The notes under the pieces: model-generated | The model's database searches: none | What the model saw: the letters and a program-made list of their open reading frames with translations, nothing else | Told to the model about the DNA's origin: nothing | Part shown: piece by piece, positions 29,697-37,217 of the stretch | Position numbering within the stretch: position 1 is the stretch's first letter | Layout of the letters: every line of letters starts with the position of its first letter | DNA from: Deltaproteobacteria bacterium Ga0077550 | GTDB taxonomy: Bacteria; Myxococcota_A; Polyangia; Nannocystales; Nannocystaceae | Assembly (NCBI GenBank): GCA_001464385.1 | Contig: LNFB01000376.1 | Location: 1-39,129, forward strand | Length of the DNA: 39,129 nt | Direction: 5' to 3' | Translations under genes and position numbers: made by a program

Positions 29697-30796
29697 AGCC
29701 GATCCCCTACGTCGACCTCGCCGCGCAGTTCGCCGCCGAGCGCGGCGTGCTCGAGCGCCGCATCGCGTCGGTGCTGTCCGAGGGCCAGTGGATCGGCGGC
29801 GCCCAGGTCGACGCGCTCGAGCGCCGCATCGCCGCGCGCCTCGGCTGCGCGCACACGGTGGCCGTCGGCTCGGGCACCGACGCCCTCGTCCTGGCGATGA
29901 AGGCCCTCGACATCGGCCCCGGCGACGAGGTCATCACGCCGCCGAATTCGTTCGTGGCGTCGACCGCCGCGATCGTGCACACGGGCGCGACGCCGGTGTT
30001 CGCCGACGTGCTCGACGATCAGACGATCGACCCCGCGAAGGTGGAGCAGGCGATCACATCGCGCACCCGCGCGATCATGCCGGTGCACCTGTCCGGCCGC
30101 ACGGCCCGCATGCCCGAGCTGCTGGCGATCGCGAAGGCCCACGGCCTGCGCGTCGTCGAGGACGCGGCCCAGGCGTTCGGCTCGCAGCAGGGCGGCCGCG
30201 CCACCGGGACGTTCGGCGACGTCGGCTGCTTCTCGGCGCATCCGCTGAAGAACCTCAACGCGATGGGCGACGCCGGCTTCGTCGCCACCGACGACGATGC
30301 GGTCGCCGGGCGGATCCGCCGGCTGCGGAACAACGGCCTGTTCGATCGCAACACGGTGGTCGAGTGGGGCACGGTCTCGCGGCTCGACACGCTGCAAGCG
30401 GTCATCCTCGATCACCGCCTCGATGGCCTCGATGAGGTCATCGCCCGCCGCCGCGCCAACGCGGCCCGCTACCGCGCGCTGCTCGATCCCTCGCTGGTAT
30501 TCCACCCCGCGAGTCGCCCCGGCGACTTCGACACGTTCCACACCTTCGTCGTGCAGGTCGATCGCCGCGACGCGCTGCAGCGCTTCCTCGCCGATCGCGG
30601 GATCGGCACGTCGATCCACTACCCGGTGCCGATCCACCTGCAGCCCGCCGCCGGCGCGCTGGGCCACATGCCCGGCGACTTCCCGGTCACCGAGCGTCAG
30701 GCCGGCCGGATCCTGTCGCTGCCGATCCACCAGTTCCTCGACGACGACGACATCACGCGCGTCGTCGCGAGCCTCCACGAGTTCCTCCGATGCTAG
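29693..30796 (+). CDS. DegT/DnrJ/EryC1 family PLP aminotransferase (2)
   Basis: A 367-residue PLP enzyme of the same family as its neighbour but only moderately similar. YVDLAAQFAAERGVLERRI start, VGSGTDALVLAMKAL, ITPPNSFVASTAAI, VVEDAAQAFGSQ (PLP Asp), and Lys186 in CFSAHPLKNLNAMGDAG. RRLRNNGLFDRNTVVEWG and SRLDTLQAVIL follow, then IGTSIHYPVPIH. The two DegT genes in tandem suggest two amination steps, or one amination and one dehydratase-like reaction (the family includes SerC-like and ColD-like 3-deoxy enzymes, but the Lys here argues for plain transamination). It overlaps the next gene by 7 nt. Confidence 0.92.
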   Translation: MKPIPYVDLAAQFAAERGVLERRIASVLSEGQWIGGAQVDALERRIAARLGCAHTVAVGSGTDALVLAMKALDIGPGDEVITPPNSFVASTAAIVHTGATPVFADVLDDQTIDPAKVEQAITSRTRAIMPVHLSGRTARMPELLAIAKAHGLRVVEDAAQAFGSQQGGRATGTFGDVGCFSAHPLKNLNAMGDAGFVATDDDAVAGRIRRLRNNGLFDRNTVVEWGTVSRLDTLQAVILDHRLDGLDEVIARRRANAARYRALLDPSLVFHPASRPGDFDTFHTFVVQVDRRDALQRFLADRGIGTSIHYPVPIHLQPAAGALGHMPGDFPVTERQAGRILSLPIHQFLDDDDITRVVASLHEFLRC

Positions 30797-31968
30797 AGCC
30801 CGCCCTCCACCACACGCTCGTGGCGCCCTCGGAGGTGCTCGACTACGAGCAGCTCTACGCCGACTACCAAACCGGACTGGTCGATCGTCTGCGGGGCTTC
30901 GGCGCCGCGGCCGAGTGCCTGTCGCTCTGGGTGCCGGACGAGGATCCGGCGACGAGCCTGCGCAACCTCTGGGACGCTGCGGCGGCCGCGGGCGAGCGCG
31001 ACATCGCCGTGTACCTCGGACCGACCACGACCGCGTCGCTCGACGGCGACGAGGTGCTCGGCACCGCCGCGCGCTTCGGCGTCGCCACGCTGACCCACGG
31101 CCGCACCGGATGGTTGGTCGAGGTGCAGGAGCTCCGCGCCGCCGCGCCGGTCGCCGAGCGCCGCGCGGTCGCGCCGCGGGCCCGCGCGATCGTCCATGGC
31201 GTGACGACCACACCGGCGATCGAGACCAGCGCGGGCGCGATCCACCCCGCGTACGTCGACGCGATCGCCCGCGCCACCGCCGACGTGCAGCACGACGGCG
31301 TGCTCTCGGCCGACGCCGGGGAGCTGATGCTGCGCGTCGAGGACCACGGGAGCACGTTGAGCCTCGTCGTCGATCGCGAGACCCACGTCATCCGCCGCGC
31401 CGCGTTCACCGATGCGCCGCACGAGGGCGTGATGGAGAGGTTCTGCGCCCTCGTGGAGGGCGTGCCGATCCTCGACGCCGCCGACCACGGCGTCGCGCGG
31501 CTCGAGCTGTCGCTGCGCGAGCACCGGGCCCACCGCCCCGTGGCCGGCATCGTGACGCCGCGCTCCGCCGATCCGTGCTTCGCGAGGCCGCAGGCGCTCA
31601 TCCGCGCCGCCCTCGCCGATTACCGGGCGCAGACCGGCTTCGCCGACTGGATCAGCACCCACGACGCCGGCCCGGCCGCCCCGTGGCGCGCGATGTCCCC
31701 GGCCGATCGCGAAGCCGCCGTGCGCACCGTGCTCGACACCTTCGTCGCCGCCCACGACGGTCGCCCGGGCGCCGTCGAGCTGGTCGCGGTCGAGATCGAC
31801 GTACGGCTCGTGCTCCGCCTCGACGAGGCGCTCCTCTCCGACGGCGGTCCGCGCCTCGTGTTCGAGCTCGAGCAGGCGCTGCGCGACGCCATCGACCCGC
31901 GCCTCGAGGTCGTGCTCGAGGAGATCCGCGATCGCAACCGCAAGCGGCGCCTCGCCGTCGTGGAGTGA
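30790..31968 (+). CDS. Protein of unknown function in the sugar operon
   Basis: A 392-residue soluble protein with no motif I can name. It opens LEPALHHTLVAPSEVLDYEQLYADYQ, has an alpha/beta stretch RDIAVYLGPTTTASLDGDE, a middle region VLSADAGELMLRVEDHGSTLSLVVDRE, then GVMERFCALVEGVPILDAADHGVARLEL (slightly NifU/IscU-like in its helix-turn, but without the Cys set), and ends in a charged helix EIRDRNRKRRLAVVE. Its codon use and its position between aminotransferase (7-nt overlap) and radical SAM gene (3-nt gap) make it a real member of the operon. It may be a partner of the radical SAM enzyme or a novel sugar enzyme. Best judged by structure prediction. Confidence 0.6.
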   Translation: MLEPALHHTLVAPSEVLDYEQLYADYQTGLVDRLRGFGAAAECLSLWVPDEDPATSLRNLWDAAAAAGERDIAVYLGPTTTASLDGDEVLGTAARFGVATLTHGRTGWLVEVQELRAAAPVAERRAVAPRARAIVHGVTTTPAIETSAGAIHPAYVDAIARATADVQHDGVLSADAGELMLRVEDHGSTLSLVVDRETHVIRRAAFTDAPHEGVMERFCALVEGVPILDAADHGVARLELSLREHRAHRPVAGIVTPRSADPCFARPQALIRAALADYRAQTGFADWISTHDAGPAAPWRAMSPADREAAVRTVLDTFVAAHDGRPGAVELVAVEIDVRLVLRLDEALLSDGGPRLVFELEQALRDAIDPRLEVVLEEIRDRNRKRRLAVVE

Positions 31969-31971
31969 CCC

Positions 31972-33093
31972 ATGACCGGAATGACCGACCACACCCAGCT
32001 CATCCTCGACGGCACCAAGATCGGCTGGCACCTCGATCGCGTCCACGCCTGGGAACGCGGAGAACGCATCGCACCGATCACCATCGACATGGCGCTGACC
32101 CGCGCGTGCAACTTCGCGTGCGAGTACTGCTACGCGATGCTGCAGGAGAACGACCGCAAGGTCATCACGCGCGACGTGATCTTCGACTTCCTCGAGGACT
32201 GCGCCGAGATCGGCGTCAAGGGCATCAGCTTCGTCTCGGACGGCGAGAGCACGATCTCGCCGGTGTTCGCCGACGCGATCCGCCGCGGCAGCGAGCTCGG
32301 CCTGTCGATGGCCGTGGGCACCAACGGCCTGGCGCTCACCAAGATGCGGCTCGAGGAGATCCTCCCGCACCTGACCTACCTGCGCGTGAACATCTCGGCC
32401 GGCGAGCGCGATCGCTACGCGCAGATCATGGGCGTCAAGCCCGAGTGGTTCGACCGCGTCTGCCAGAACATCCGCGACATGATGGAGATCAAGCGCCGCG
32501 ACGACCTGCCGGTCACCGTCGGCATGCAGATGGTCGTGATGCCCAGCTACGGCGATCAGATCCTGCCGCTGGCGCGCCTGGGCCAGTCGCTGCGCCCCGA
32601 CTACCTCGTGCTCAAGCACTGCTCCGACAGCGAGGACGGCGAGCTGGGCGTGGACTACGACGGCTACGACTCGCTGTACGACAAGCTCCGCGCCGCCGAG
32701 GCGCTCTCGGACGACGAGTATAAAGTCGTGGTGAAGTGGTCGAAGATCGAGGCCCGCGGCAAGCGCTCGTACCAGCGCTGCTACGGCGCGCCGTTCATGA
32801 TCCAGCTCTCGGGCTCGGGCCTCGTCGCCCCCTGCGGCATGCTCTTCAACGAGCGCTACAAGAAGTTCCACATCGGCAACATCTGCGAGACCCGCTTCCG
32901 CGACATCTGGGCCAGCGATCGCTACTGGGACGTCATGAACCTGCTCGCGTCCCCCGAGTTCAACGCGCAGAAGATGTGCGGCTCGCTCTGCCTGCAGCAC
33001 AAGGTCAACGAGACGCTCGACGCCCACGCCAAGGGGCTGGTGCAGCTGACGACGCCGCGCGGCGCCGCCCCGGCGCACATCGACTTCGTGTAG
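31972..33093 (+). CDS. Radical SAM enzyme with SPASM/twitch-like C terminus
   Basis: A 373-residue radical S-adenosylmethionine protein. The [4Fe-4S] motif is C46-x3-C50-x2-C53 in TRACNFACEYCYAML, followed by GISFVSDGESTIS (SAM-binding GGE-like strand as DGE) and LRVNISAGERDRYA. The C-terminal part has five Cys in CYGAP, APCGML, GNICE and MCGSLC, a SPASM/twitch-like auxiliary-cluster pattern. Family members make sactipeptides or act on carbohydrates and amino sugars (epimerases, dehydratases, dehydrogenases). As the last gene of a sugar operon, with no peptide precursor nearby, a radical step on the nucleotide sugar is the best guess. Start ATG 31972 lies 3 nt after the previous stop; an ATG at 31981 is also possible. 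Confidence 0.87.
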   Translation: MTGMTDHTQLILDGTKIGWHLDRVHAWERGERIAPITIDMALTRACNFACEYCYAMLQENDRKVITRDVIFDFLEDCAEIGVKGISFVSDGESTISPVFADAIRRGSELGLSMAVGTNGLALTKMRLEEILPHLTYLRVNISAGERDRYAQIMGVKPEWFDRVCQNIRDMMEIKRRDDLPVTVGMQMVVMPSYGDQILPLARLGQSLRPDYLVLKHCSDSEDGELGVDYDGYDSLYDKLRAAEALSDDEYKVVVKWSKIEARGKRSYQRCYGAPFMIQLSGSGLVAPCGMLFNERYKKFHIGNICETRFRDIWASDRYWDVMNLLASPEFNAQKMCGSLCLQHKVNETLDAHAKGLVQLTTPRGAAPAHIDFV

Positions 33094-33108
33094 CGGCGGT
33101 CGGGCGGC

Positions 33109-33753
33109 TCACGGCGGGTAGGCGATTCCGCCGGGGACCGGCTCGGTGTCCCCGGGGCCCCACAGCCCGGAGAAGCCAGTGCTGTCGGCCCAGGCGGTGA
33201 CGCCACCGCCGTCGCGCGGACAGACGCGCGCGACCTCGAAGCGCAGCGGGATGCACCGCCCCGAGGGTGCGCACGCGCTGGGCACCGAGAGCACCACCGG
33301 CAGCTCGGCGTCCGCCGCTCCCTCGAGATCTGCGCGGCAGTAGACCTTGCCGCCCGTGAGCGCCACGCACGACGCACCGCTCGCGATCACGGCGTGCGCC
33401 GACGCGGCCCGCGGGAGGGCGGTCGGTGCGACCGCGACGAACTCCGCGGCCGCCCATGCGAGCTCCGGGGGGCTCAGCACGTCCGTGCGCGACACCAACC
33501 CCGACAGATCGGCGCACCGGCACGCGTCATCGAGCCCCATCAGGCAGTACGGCGACGGCGGTCGCGCGACGGCGGCGGGCGTGACCGCAGGTGTCGCGGA
33601 GGGTGGCGTCGACGGAGGGACGGCGGCGGGCGGCGGCGACTCCGGTCGCGGCGGCTCCGATTGCGGCGGCTCGGGCGGCTCGGGTGAGTCGGGGCGGCAG
33701 GCGGCGAGCGCAGCCACCGCGAGCGCGAAGGATCTCGAGCGCAGTCGTCCCAT
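33109..33753 (-). CDS. Pro-rich lipoprotein, unknown
   Basis: A 214-residue exported protein: signal peptide ending in the lipobox ALAACR, a Pro/Glu/Ser/Ala-rich linker of ~50 residues, then a ~150-residue domain with YCLMGLDDACRCADLSGL, ASCVALTGGKVYCRADL, VVLSVPSACAPSGRC and RVCPRDGG (eight or so Cys, likely disulphides). I do not recognise the fold; the CVALTGGKVYCRAD strand loosely recalls a single RCC1-like blade, but there is only one. The ATG at 33753 is the start of the signal peptide. It is convergent with the radical SAM gene and divergent from the DUF748 gene, so it probably has its own promoter in the 84 bp before 33838. Confidence 0.75.
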   Translation of the reverse strand: MGRLRSRSFALAVAALAACRPDSPEPPEPPQSEPPRPESPPPAAVPPSTPPSATPAVTPAAVARPPSPYCLMGLDDACRCADLSGLVSRTDVLSPPELAWAAAEFVAVAPTALPRAASAHAVIASGASCVALTGGKVYCRADLEGAADAELPVVLSVPSACAPSGRCIPLRFEVARVCPRDGGGVTAWADSTGFSGLWGPGDTEPVPGGIAYPP

Positions 33754-33837
33754 CCGTGTGAGCTTGTGCCGAGCACGGCACCGGTGTCGATCCCTGCGTT
33801 CCACTTGCACCGACCGATCCGTGGCGCATGTTGGGAG

Positions 33838-35754
33838 GTGACCGCTGCCACCTCCGTCATTGCCCCGCCCGTGGGCACCGACGCCGAGCCGCAGCCTGCG
33901 GTCGTGCGCCGCGGTGCGTGGCGATGGTGGTTGGGCGCTCTGCTCGTGCTGGCGGTGCTCCGCGGGATCGCGCCGCTGGTGCTCGAGCCGTGGATCGAGT
34001 CGCGCCTCGAGACCGCGCTCGGCGCCCACGCCGAGGTCGACGACGTCGACCTCCGGCTGCTGTGGGGCGAGATCGTCGTCGAGGGGATCACGGCGACCCC
34101 GACGGCGGACAGTCGCTCGCGGCTCCGGATCGAGCAGTTCGCGGTCCGCCTCGGATGGCTCGACCTGCTGCGCGGGCTGCCGTTCCTGCACGCGCACGCG
34201 ACGGGGCTCGACGTCGAGCTGGACGCGGACCGGCGCTGGCCGATGCCCGAGCGCGCCGAGGGCACCGGGGGCTCGATGGGCGCGTCGCTGCGATCGCTGC
34301 GCCTCGACCGTGGCCGGCTCGCCGTCGTGATGGTGGCGGGCGAGCCGCCGATCGACGTGGTCACCGACCTGCGCGGCAGCATCACCGACACCGCGACCAG
34401 TCGGCGCGCGACGTCACTATCGACGCACGTCTGGCTCGAGGCGTCCACCAGCCACGGCGGATCGTTGGCGATCGAGGGCTTGGTCTCGCCCGTCGATTCC
34501 GCGTCGAGCTGGAGCCTCGCGTTCGTGCTCGAGCGCCTCGATCTGCGCGCGCTCAACCCGGTCTTCCACGCGTTCTTCGAGATGGACGTCGAGCAGGGCT
34601 GGCTGTCGTTGGAGGGCGAGCTGAACGTCGGCCGCGGCCGCATGCGCGGGCAGATCATCCCGCGGTTCGACAACCTCGAGCTCCTCGGTCAGGACGAGGT
34701 CGGCGTCCGGCACCCGATGGGTGAGGCGCTGTTCGGCGCGATGCTGGCGTCGGCCGACGTCCCGATCATCATCGACGAGCCTGCGCCGTTCGAGGACGGC
34801 CTCGTGGTCGAGGACGTCGCGCGCGTCGAGCCGATGGCGCTGCTCGAGGCGATCATCCTGCGCGGCTTCGTGCGGCGGCTCGACACCCTGGCGGGCTACG
34901 AGTCCAAGGTCGAGAGGCTCGAGGTCGACTTCCCCGCGGGGCGCCTCTCGTTCCACGGGGTGACGCTCTCGAAGAAGGGCGGCGGCGTGGAGACGCCGTT
35001 CGTCTCCGTCCCACGGCTCGACATCGTCGTCGAGCAGAGCGCGGTCGACAGCGAGGTGCTCACCTACAAGGCCATCACGCTGCACCAGCCCTCGCTGGTG
35101 TTCGTCACCGGCGCGAGCGCAGCGACGAGCCAGCTGCAGTTCGATCCGCTGTGGCAGGACAAGGTGTCGGTCCTGCCGTACCCCACCGATCGCATCGTGA
35201 TCCTCGGCGGCAAGGTCGAGTACCGCGACGACACGACCAGCCCGCCGACGAGTCTCTACGCCGCGAACATCGATCTGCGCGTGGAGAACATCGGTCGCGC
35301 GCGCGTGGGCACGGCACGGCGCGCCGCCTCGTTCGTGGCGCACGCCAGCGTGATGGACATCTCCCCGCTCGACATCGAGGCGGAGCTGTCGCCGGGCGTG
35401 GTCCCGATCGACGCGACCGTCCGGCTCCAGCTCGAGCCGCTGCCACTGCGCGAGCTCAACGATCTCCTGCGCTCGCGACTGCAGATCGACGTGACCGGTG
35501 GCACGCTCGCCATCGACACGACGTTCGACGCCTACCGGGGCCACGTCCAGGGCACGGTGAGGCTCGCGATGCCGGGCATCGCGGTCATCGGCTCCAAGGA
35601 GGTCGAGTTCCAGCGACCGATCCGCGAGTTCATGCTCGAACGGCGCCTGCGCAAGCTCGATGACCGCGCGCTGAAGGTCGACTACCGCGTGTACGAGAGC
35701 CTACTGCGGGAGCTCCCCGAGGCGCTGCTGTCCGCGGCGCTGCACGCCGAATGA
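33838..35754 (+). CDS. AsmA/DUF748-like membrane-anchored protein with internal repeat
   Basis: A ~638-residue protein: N-terminal membrane helix WWLGALLVLAVLRGIAPLVL, then AsmA/DUF748-type strand-rich sequence such as LETALGAHAEVDDVDLRLL, LRSLRLDRGRLAVVMV, VERLEVDFPAGRLSFHGV and DRIVILGGKVEYRD. AsmA-like proteins lie in the inner membrane and periplasm and affect outer-membrane assembly or lipid traffic. Two segments near the middle and the end are alike: LELLGQDEVGVRHPMGEAL and IAVIGSKEVEFQRPIREFM, a sign of internal duplication. The GTG at 33838 is one of several possible starts (GTG 33766 would add 24 residues). It neighbours the sugar operon but is separated from it by a minus-strand gene. 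Confidence 0.75.
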   Translation: MTAATSVIAPPVGTDAEPQPAVVRRGAWRWWLGALLVLAVLRGIAPLVLEPWIESRLETALGAHAEVDDVDLRLLWGEIVVEGITATPTADSRSRLRIEQFAVRLGWLDLLRGLPFLHAHATGLDVELDADRRWPMPERAEGTGGSMGASLRSLRLDRGRLAVVMVAGEPPIDVVTDLRGSITDTATSRRATSLSTHVWLEASTSHGGSLAIEGLVSPVDSASSWSLAFVLERLDLRALNPVFHAFFEMDVEQGWLSLEGELNVGRGRMRGQIIPRFDNLELLGQDEVGVRHPMGEALFGAMLASADVPIIIDEPAPFEDGLVVEDVARVEPMALLEAIILRGFVRRLDTLAGYESKVERLEVDFPAGRLSFHGVTLSKKGGGVETPFVSVPRLDIVVEQSAVDSEVLTYKAITLHQPSLVFVTGASAATSQLQFDPLWQDKVSVLPYPTDRIVILGGKVEYRDDTTSPPTSLYAANIDLRVENIGRARVGTARRAASFVAHASVMDISPLDIEAELSPGVVPIDATVRLQLEPLPLRELNDLLRSRLQIDVTGGTLAIDTTFDAYRGHVQGTVRLAMPGIAVIGSKEVEFQRPIREFMLERRLRKLDDRALKVDYRVYESLLRELPEALLSAALHAE

Positions 35755-35794
35755 ACCGGGGTGCCTCCGCGGCGCGGACACGCGGCGCCGCACC

Positions 35795-36649
35795 TCAGCC
35801 GCAGATCGCACTGAAGTCGAGCAAGACACCGCCCAAGGGGAAGTCGGGGAACGGCTGGTCGGCGGGCAGCGTCATCGACGACTCACCGGGGGACTCGACG
35901 AACACGCCACCGAACTCGGCGAGCACGTTGCCGGCGAGGTCGCGGATGTGCTCCGCGGTCGCGAGGGTGTCGGCGTCGTAGTGCATCACCGGAAGATAGT
36001 TGAGCGACGCGTTCGTGCAGGTGTCCGCGTTCGTGGGCGCGTCGAGCTCGAGGATGATCGTGTACTCGTCGCCGGGATCGTTCTCGAGCCCCGCGCCCGT
36101 GATGCAGGGGCAGTTGTCGTCGGGGAAGTCATTGAGCAGGTCGAGGTAGACCATGCCGCTGTCGTCGCTGTCCCACCACGATTCGCTCGGCCGGAACTTC
36201 GCTGGGTTCACGCCGGCGACGGAGTCGATCGGCTCGCTGAAGGTGAGGCGGATGTGCGTCGAATCGAGGAATGCACCGAACTGGAGCGTCGGCGGCTCCG
36301 TGTCGAGGGGGCCGGTGTCCGTGGTGGTCGCGCTCGTGGGATCGCTGGTCGTGCTCGGGTCGCTCGGACCGGTGCTGTCAGGGTCGGTGCTCGCGCTCGT
36401 GGGATCCGTGCTCGGCTCCGTCGTGGGAGCGCTCGGGTCCGAAGAGGTCGGCGCGCTGGGATCGCCGTTGCTGCTCGGACCGCTCGGGTCGGTGTTGCCC
36501 GACGCCGTGGCGGACGCACCGCTGGTGCTCGAGGCATCCGTCGAGATCCCGGCTGCGCCATTGCCGTCCTCGGGGGAGAAACACGCGGCTTGGGCGAGCA
36601 GCACCAACACGATCGCGCGGCAGGATCTCATCGATGCGCAGGATCTCAT
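35795..36649 (-). CDS. Lipoprotein with Ser/Thr/Pro/Asp linker and Ig-like domain
   Basis: A 284-residue exported protein (278 from the second start). Lipobox AQAAC, then a ~75-residue Ser/Thr/Pro/Asp-rich linker, then EPPTLQFGAFLDSTHIRLTFSEPIDSVAGVNPAKF, given here only as its ends (EPPTLQFGAF... and RLTFSEPIDS), the pattern of a bacterial Ig-like/SbsA-type domain in which a sequence T(V)x(L)TFSEP opens the fold. The Cys in NCPCITG and DTCTNAS may pair. Two tandem ATGs at 36649 and 36631 come from an 18-bp repeat; both give a proper signal peptide. A cell-surface protein of unknown ligand. Confidence 0.8.
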   Translation of the reverse strand: MRSCASMRSCRAIVLVLLAQAACFSPEDGNGAAGISTDASSTSGASATASGNTDPSGPSSNGDPSAPTSSDPSAPTTEPSTDPTSASTDPDSTGPSDPSTTSDPTSATTTDTGPLDTEPPTLQFGAFLDSTHIRLTFSEPIDSVAGVNPAKFRPSESWWDSDDSGMVYLDLLNDFPDDNCPCITGAGLENDPGDEYTIILELDAPTNADTCTNASLNYLPVMHYDADTLATAEHIRDLAGNVLAEFGGVFVESPGESSMTLPADQPFPDFPLGGVLLDFSAICG

Positions 36650-36656
36650 CGATGCG
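36621..36656. repeat. Two tandem copies of an 18-bp unit covering two start codons
   Basis: CAGGATCTCATCGATGCG occurs at 36621-36638 and 36639-36656 with no gap. On the minus strand it encodes MRSC-AS twice, giving the Ig-like lipoprotein two alternative ATG starts 18 nt apart. Likely slippage; removal or addition of one unit leaves the frame intact. Confidence 0.9.
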
Positions 36657-36803
36657 AGGTTGGCTTCGACGCGATGTCCACGTCAACCACTGTCACTGTC
36701 ACGCGACGGTGTCGGACGCTCGGCTGCGACCCACGACCGACGCCGCGCAGAACGACCGCTGGCGGGCGATCCCATGCACGACACCGATCGTCGCCATGGC
36801 GCG

Positions 36804-36809
36804 TAGACT
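36804..36809 (+). promoter_or_regulatory. -10-like box before the small lipoprotein gene
   Basis: TAGACT, identical to the box before the gene at 556, lies 6 nt before the ATG at 36816. No -35 hexamer is seen at the usual distance. Confidence 0.25.
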
Positions 36810-36815
36810 CCTCCC

Positions 36816-37214
36816 ATGTCACGACTCGCACTGCCCGTCGCACTCCTGTGTCTCGCGTGCAACCAGCGGGCGACCGAGCCTGCGCCGTCGGCGACCGCGG
36901 GACCAGCGACGCCGTCGATCGCGGGCGCCGTCGTCGACGAGCTGCAATCGGCGAAGCGCGACACCGCGACGACCGAGGGCAAGATGCTCCACGGCGCAGC
37001 GCAGATGTACATCGCGACGCAGGCCGCGTGCCCGACGAGCGTCGAGGCCCTCGCCGAGGCGAAGATGATCCCCAAGATGCCGGTGGATCCCTGGGGTGCC
37101 GGCTACGTGATCGCGTGCAAGGACCAGGGCGCCACGCTGACGATCACGTCGCACGGGCCCGACGGGGAGCCGGCCACCCCGGACGACGTGGTGGTGACCG
37201 GCGACGGGTCGTAG
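36816..37214 (+). CDS. Small lipoprotein with GspG-like C-terminal domain
   Basis: A 132-residue exported protein. Signal peptide ends in the lipobox LLCLAC. After a ~25-residue Pro/Ala linker, a helix (VVDELQSAKRDTATTEGKM...AAQMYIATQ) is followed by CPTSVEALAEAKMIPKMPVDPWGAGYVIACKD, here cited only by its key parts, and by SHGPDGEPATPDDV. The DPWG...Y and the S-x-GPDG-x(2)-T-x-DD calcium-loop are the C-terminal hallmarks of type II secretion major pseudopilins (GspG). The N-terminal type IV prepilin helix is replaced by a lipoprotein signal, so it is not a pseudopilin; it borrows the globular domain. No T2SS gene is nearby. Convergent with the P450 gene, 3 nt between stops. Confidence 0.8.
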   Translation: MSRLALPVALLCLACNQRATEPAPSATAGPATPSIAGAVVDELQSAKRDTATTEGKMLHGAAQMYIATQAACPTSVEALAEAKMIPKMPVDPWGAGYVIACKDQGATLTITSHGPDGEPATPDDVVVTGDGS

Positions 37215-37217
37215 CGG

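Noticed and set aside
20983..33093. Lincosamide-type antibiotic cluster
   Set aside because: Shares isomerase, phosphatase and nucleotidyltransferase logic, but lacks the transaldolase, condensing and amino-acid genes; divergent glycosyltransferases fit a surface glycan better.
31972..33093. RiPP (sactipeptide-like) maturase
   Set aside because: No small Cys-rich precursor frame or RRE-like protein beside it; context is sugar nucleotide metabolism.
33109..33753. RCC1-repeat protein
   Set aside because: Only one vague blade-like segment; seven are needed and none of the typical repeated motifs recur.
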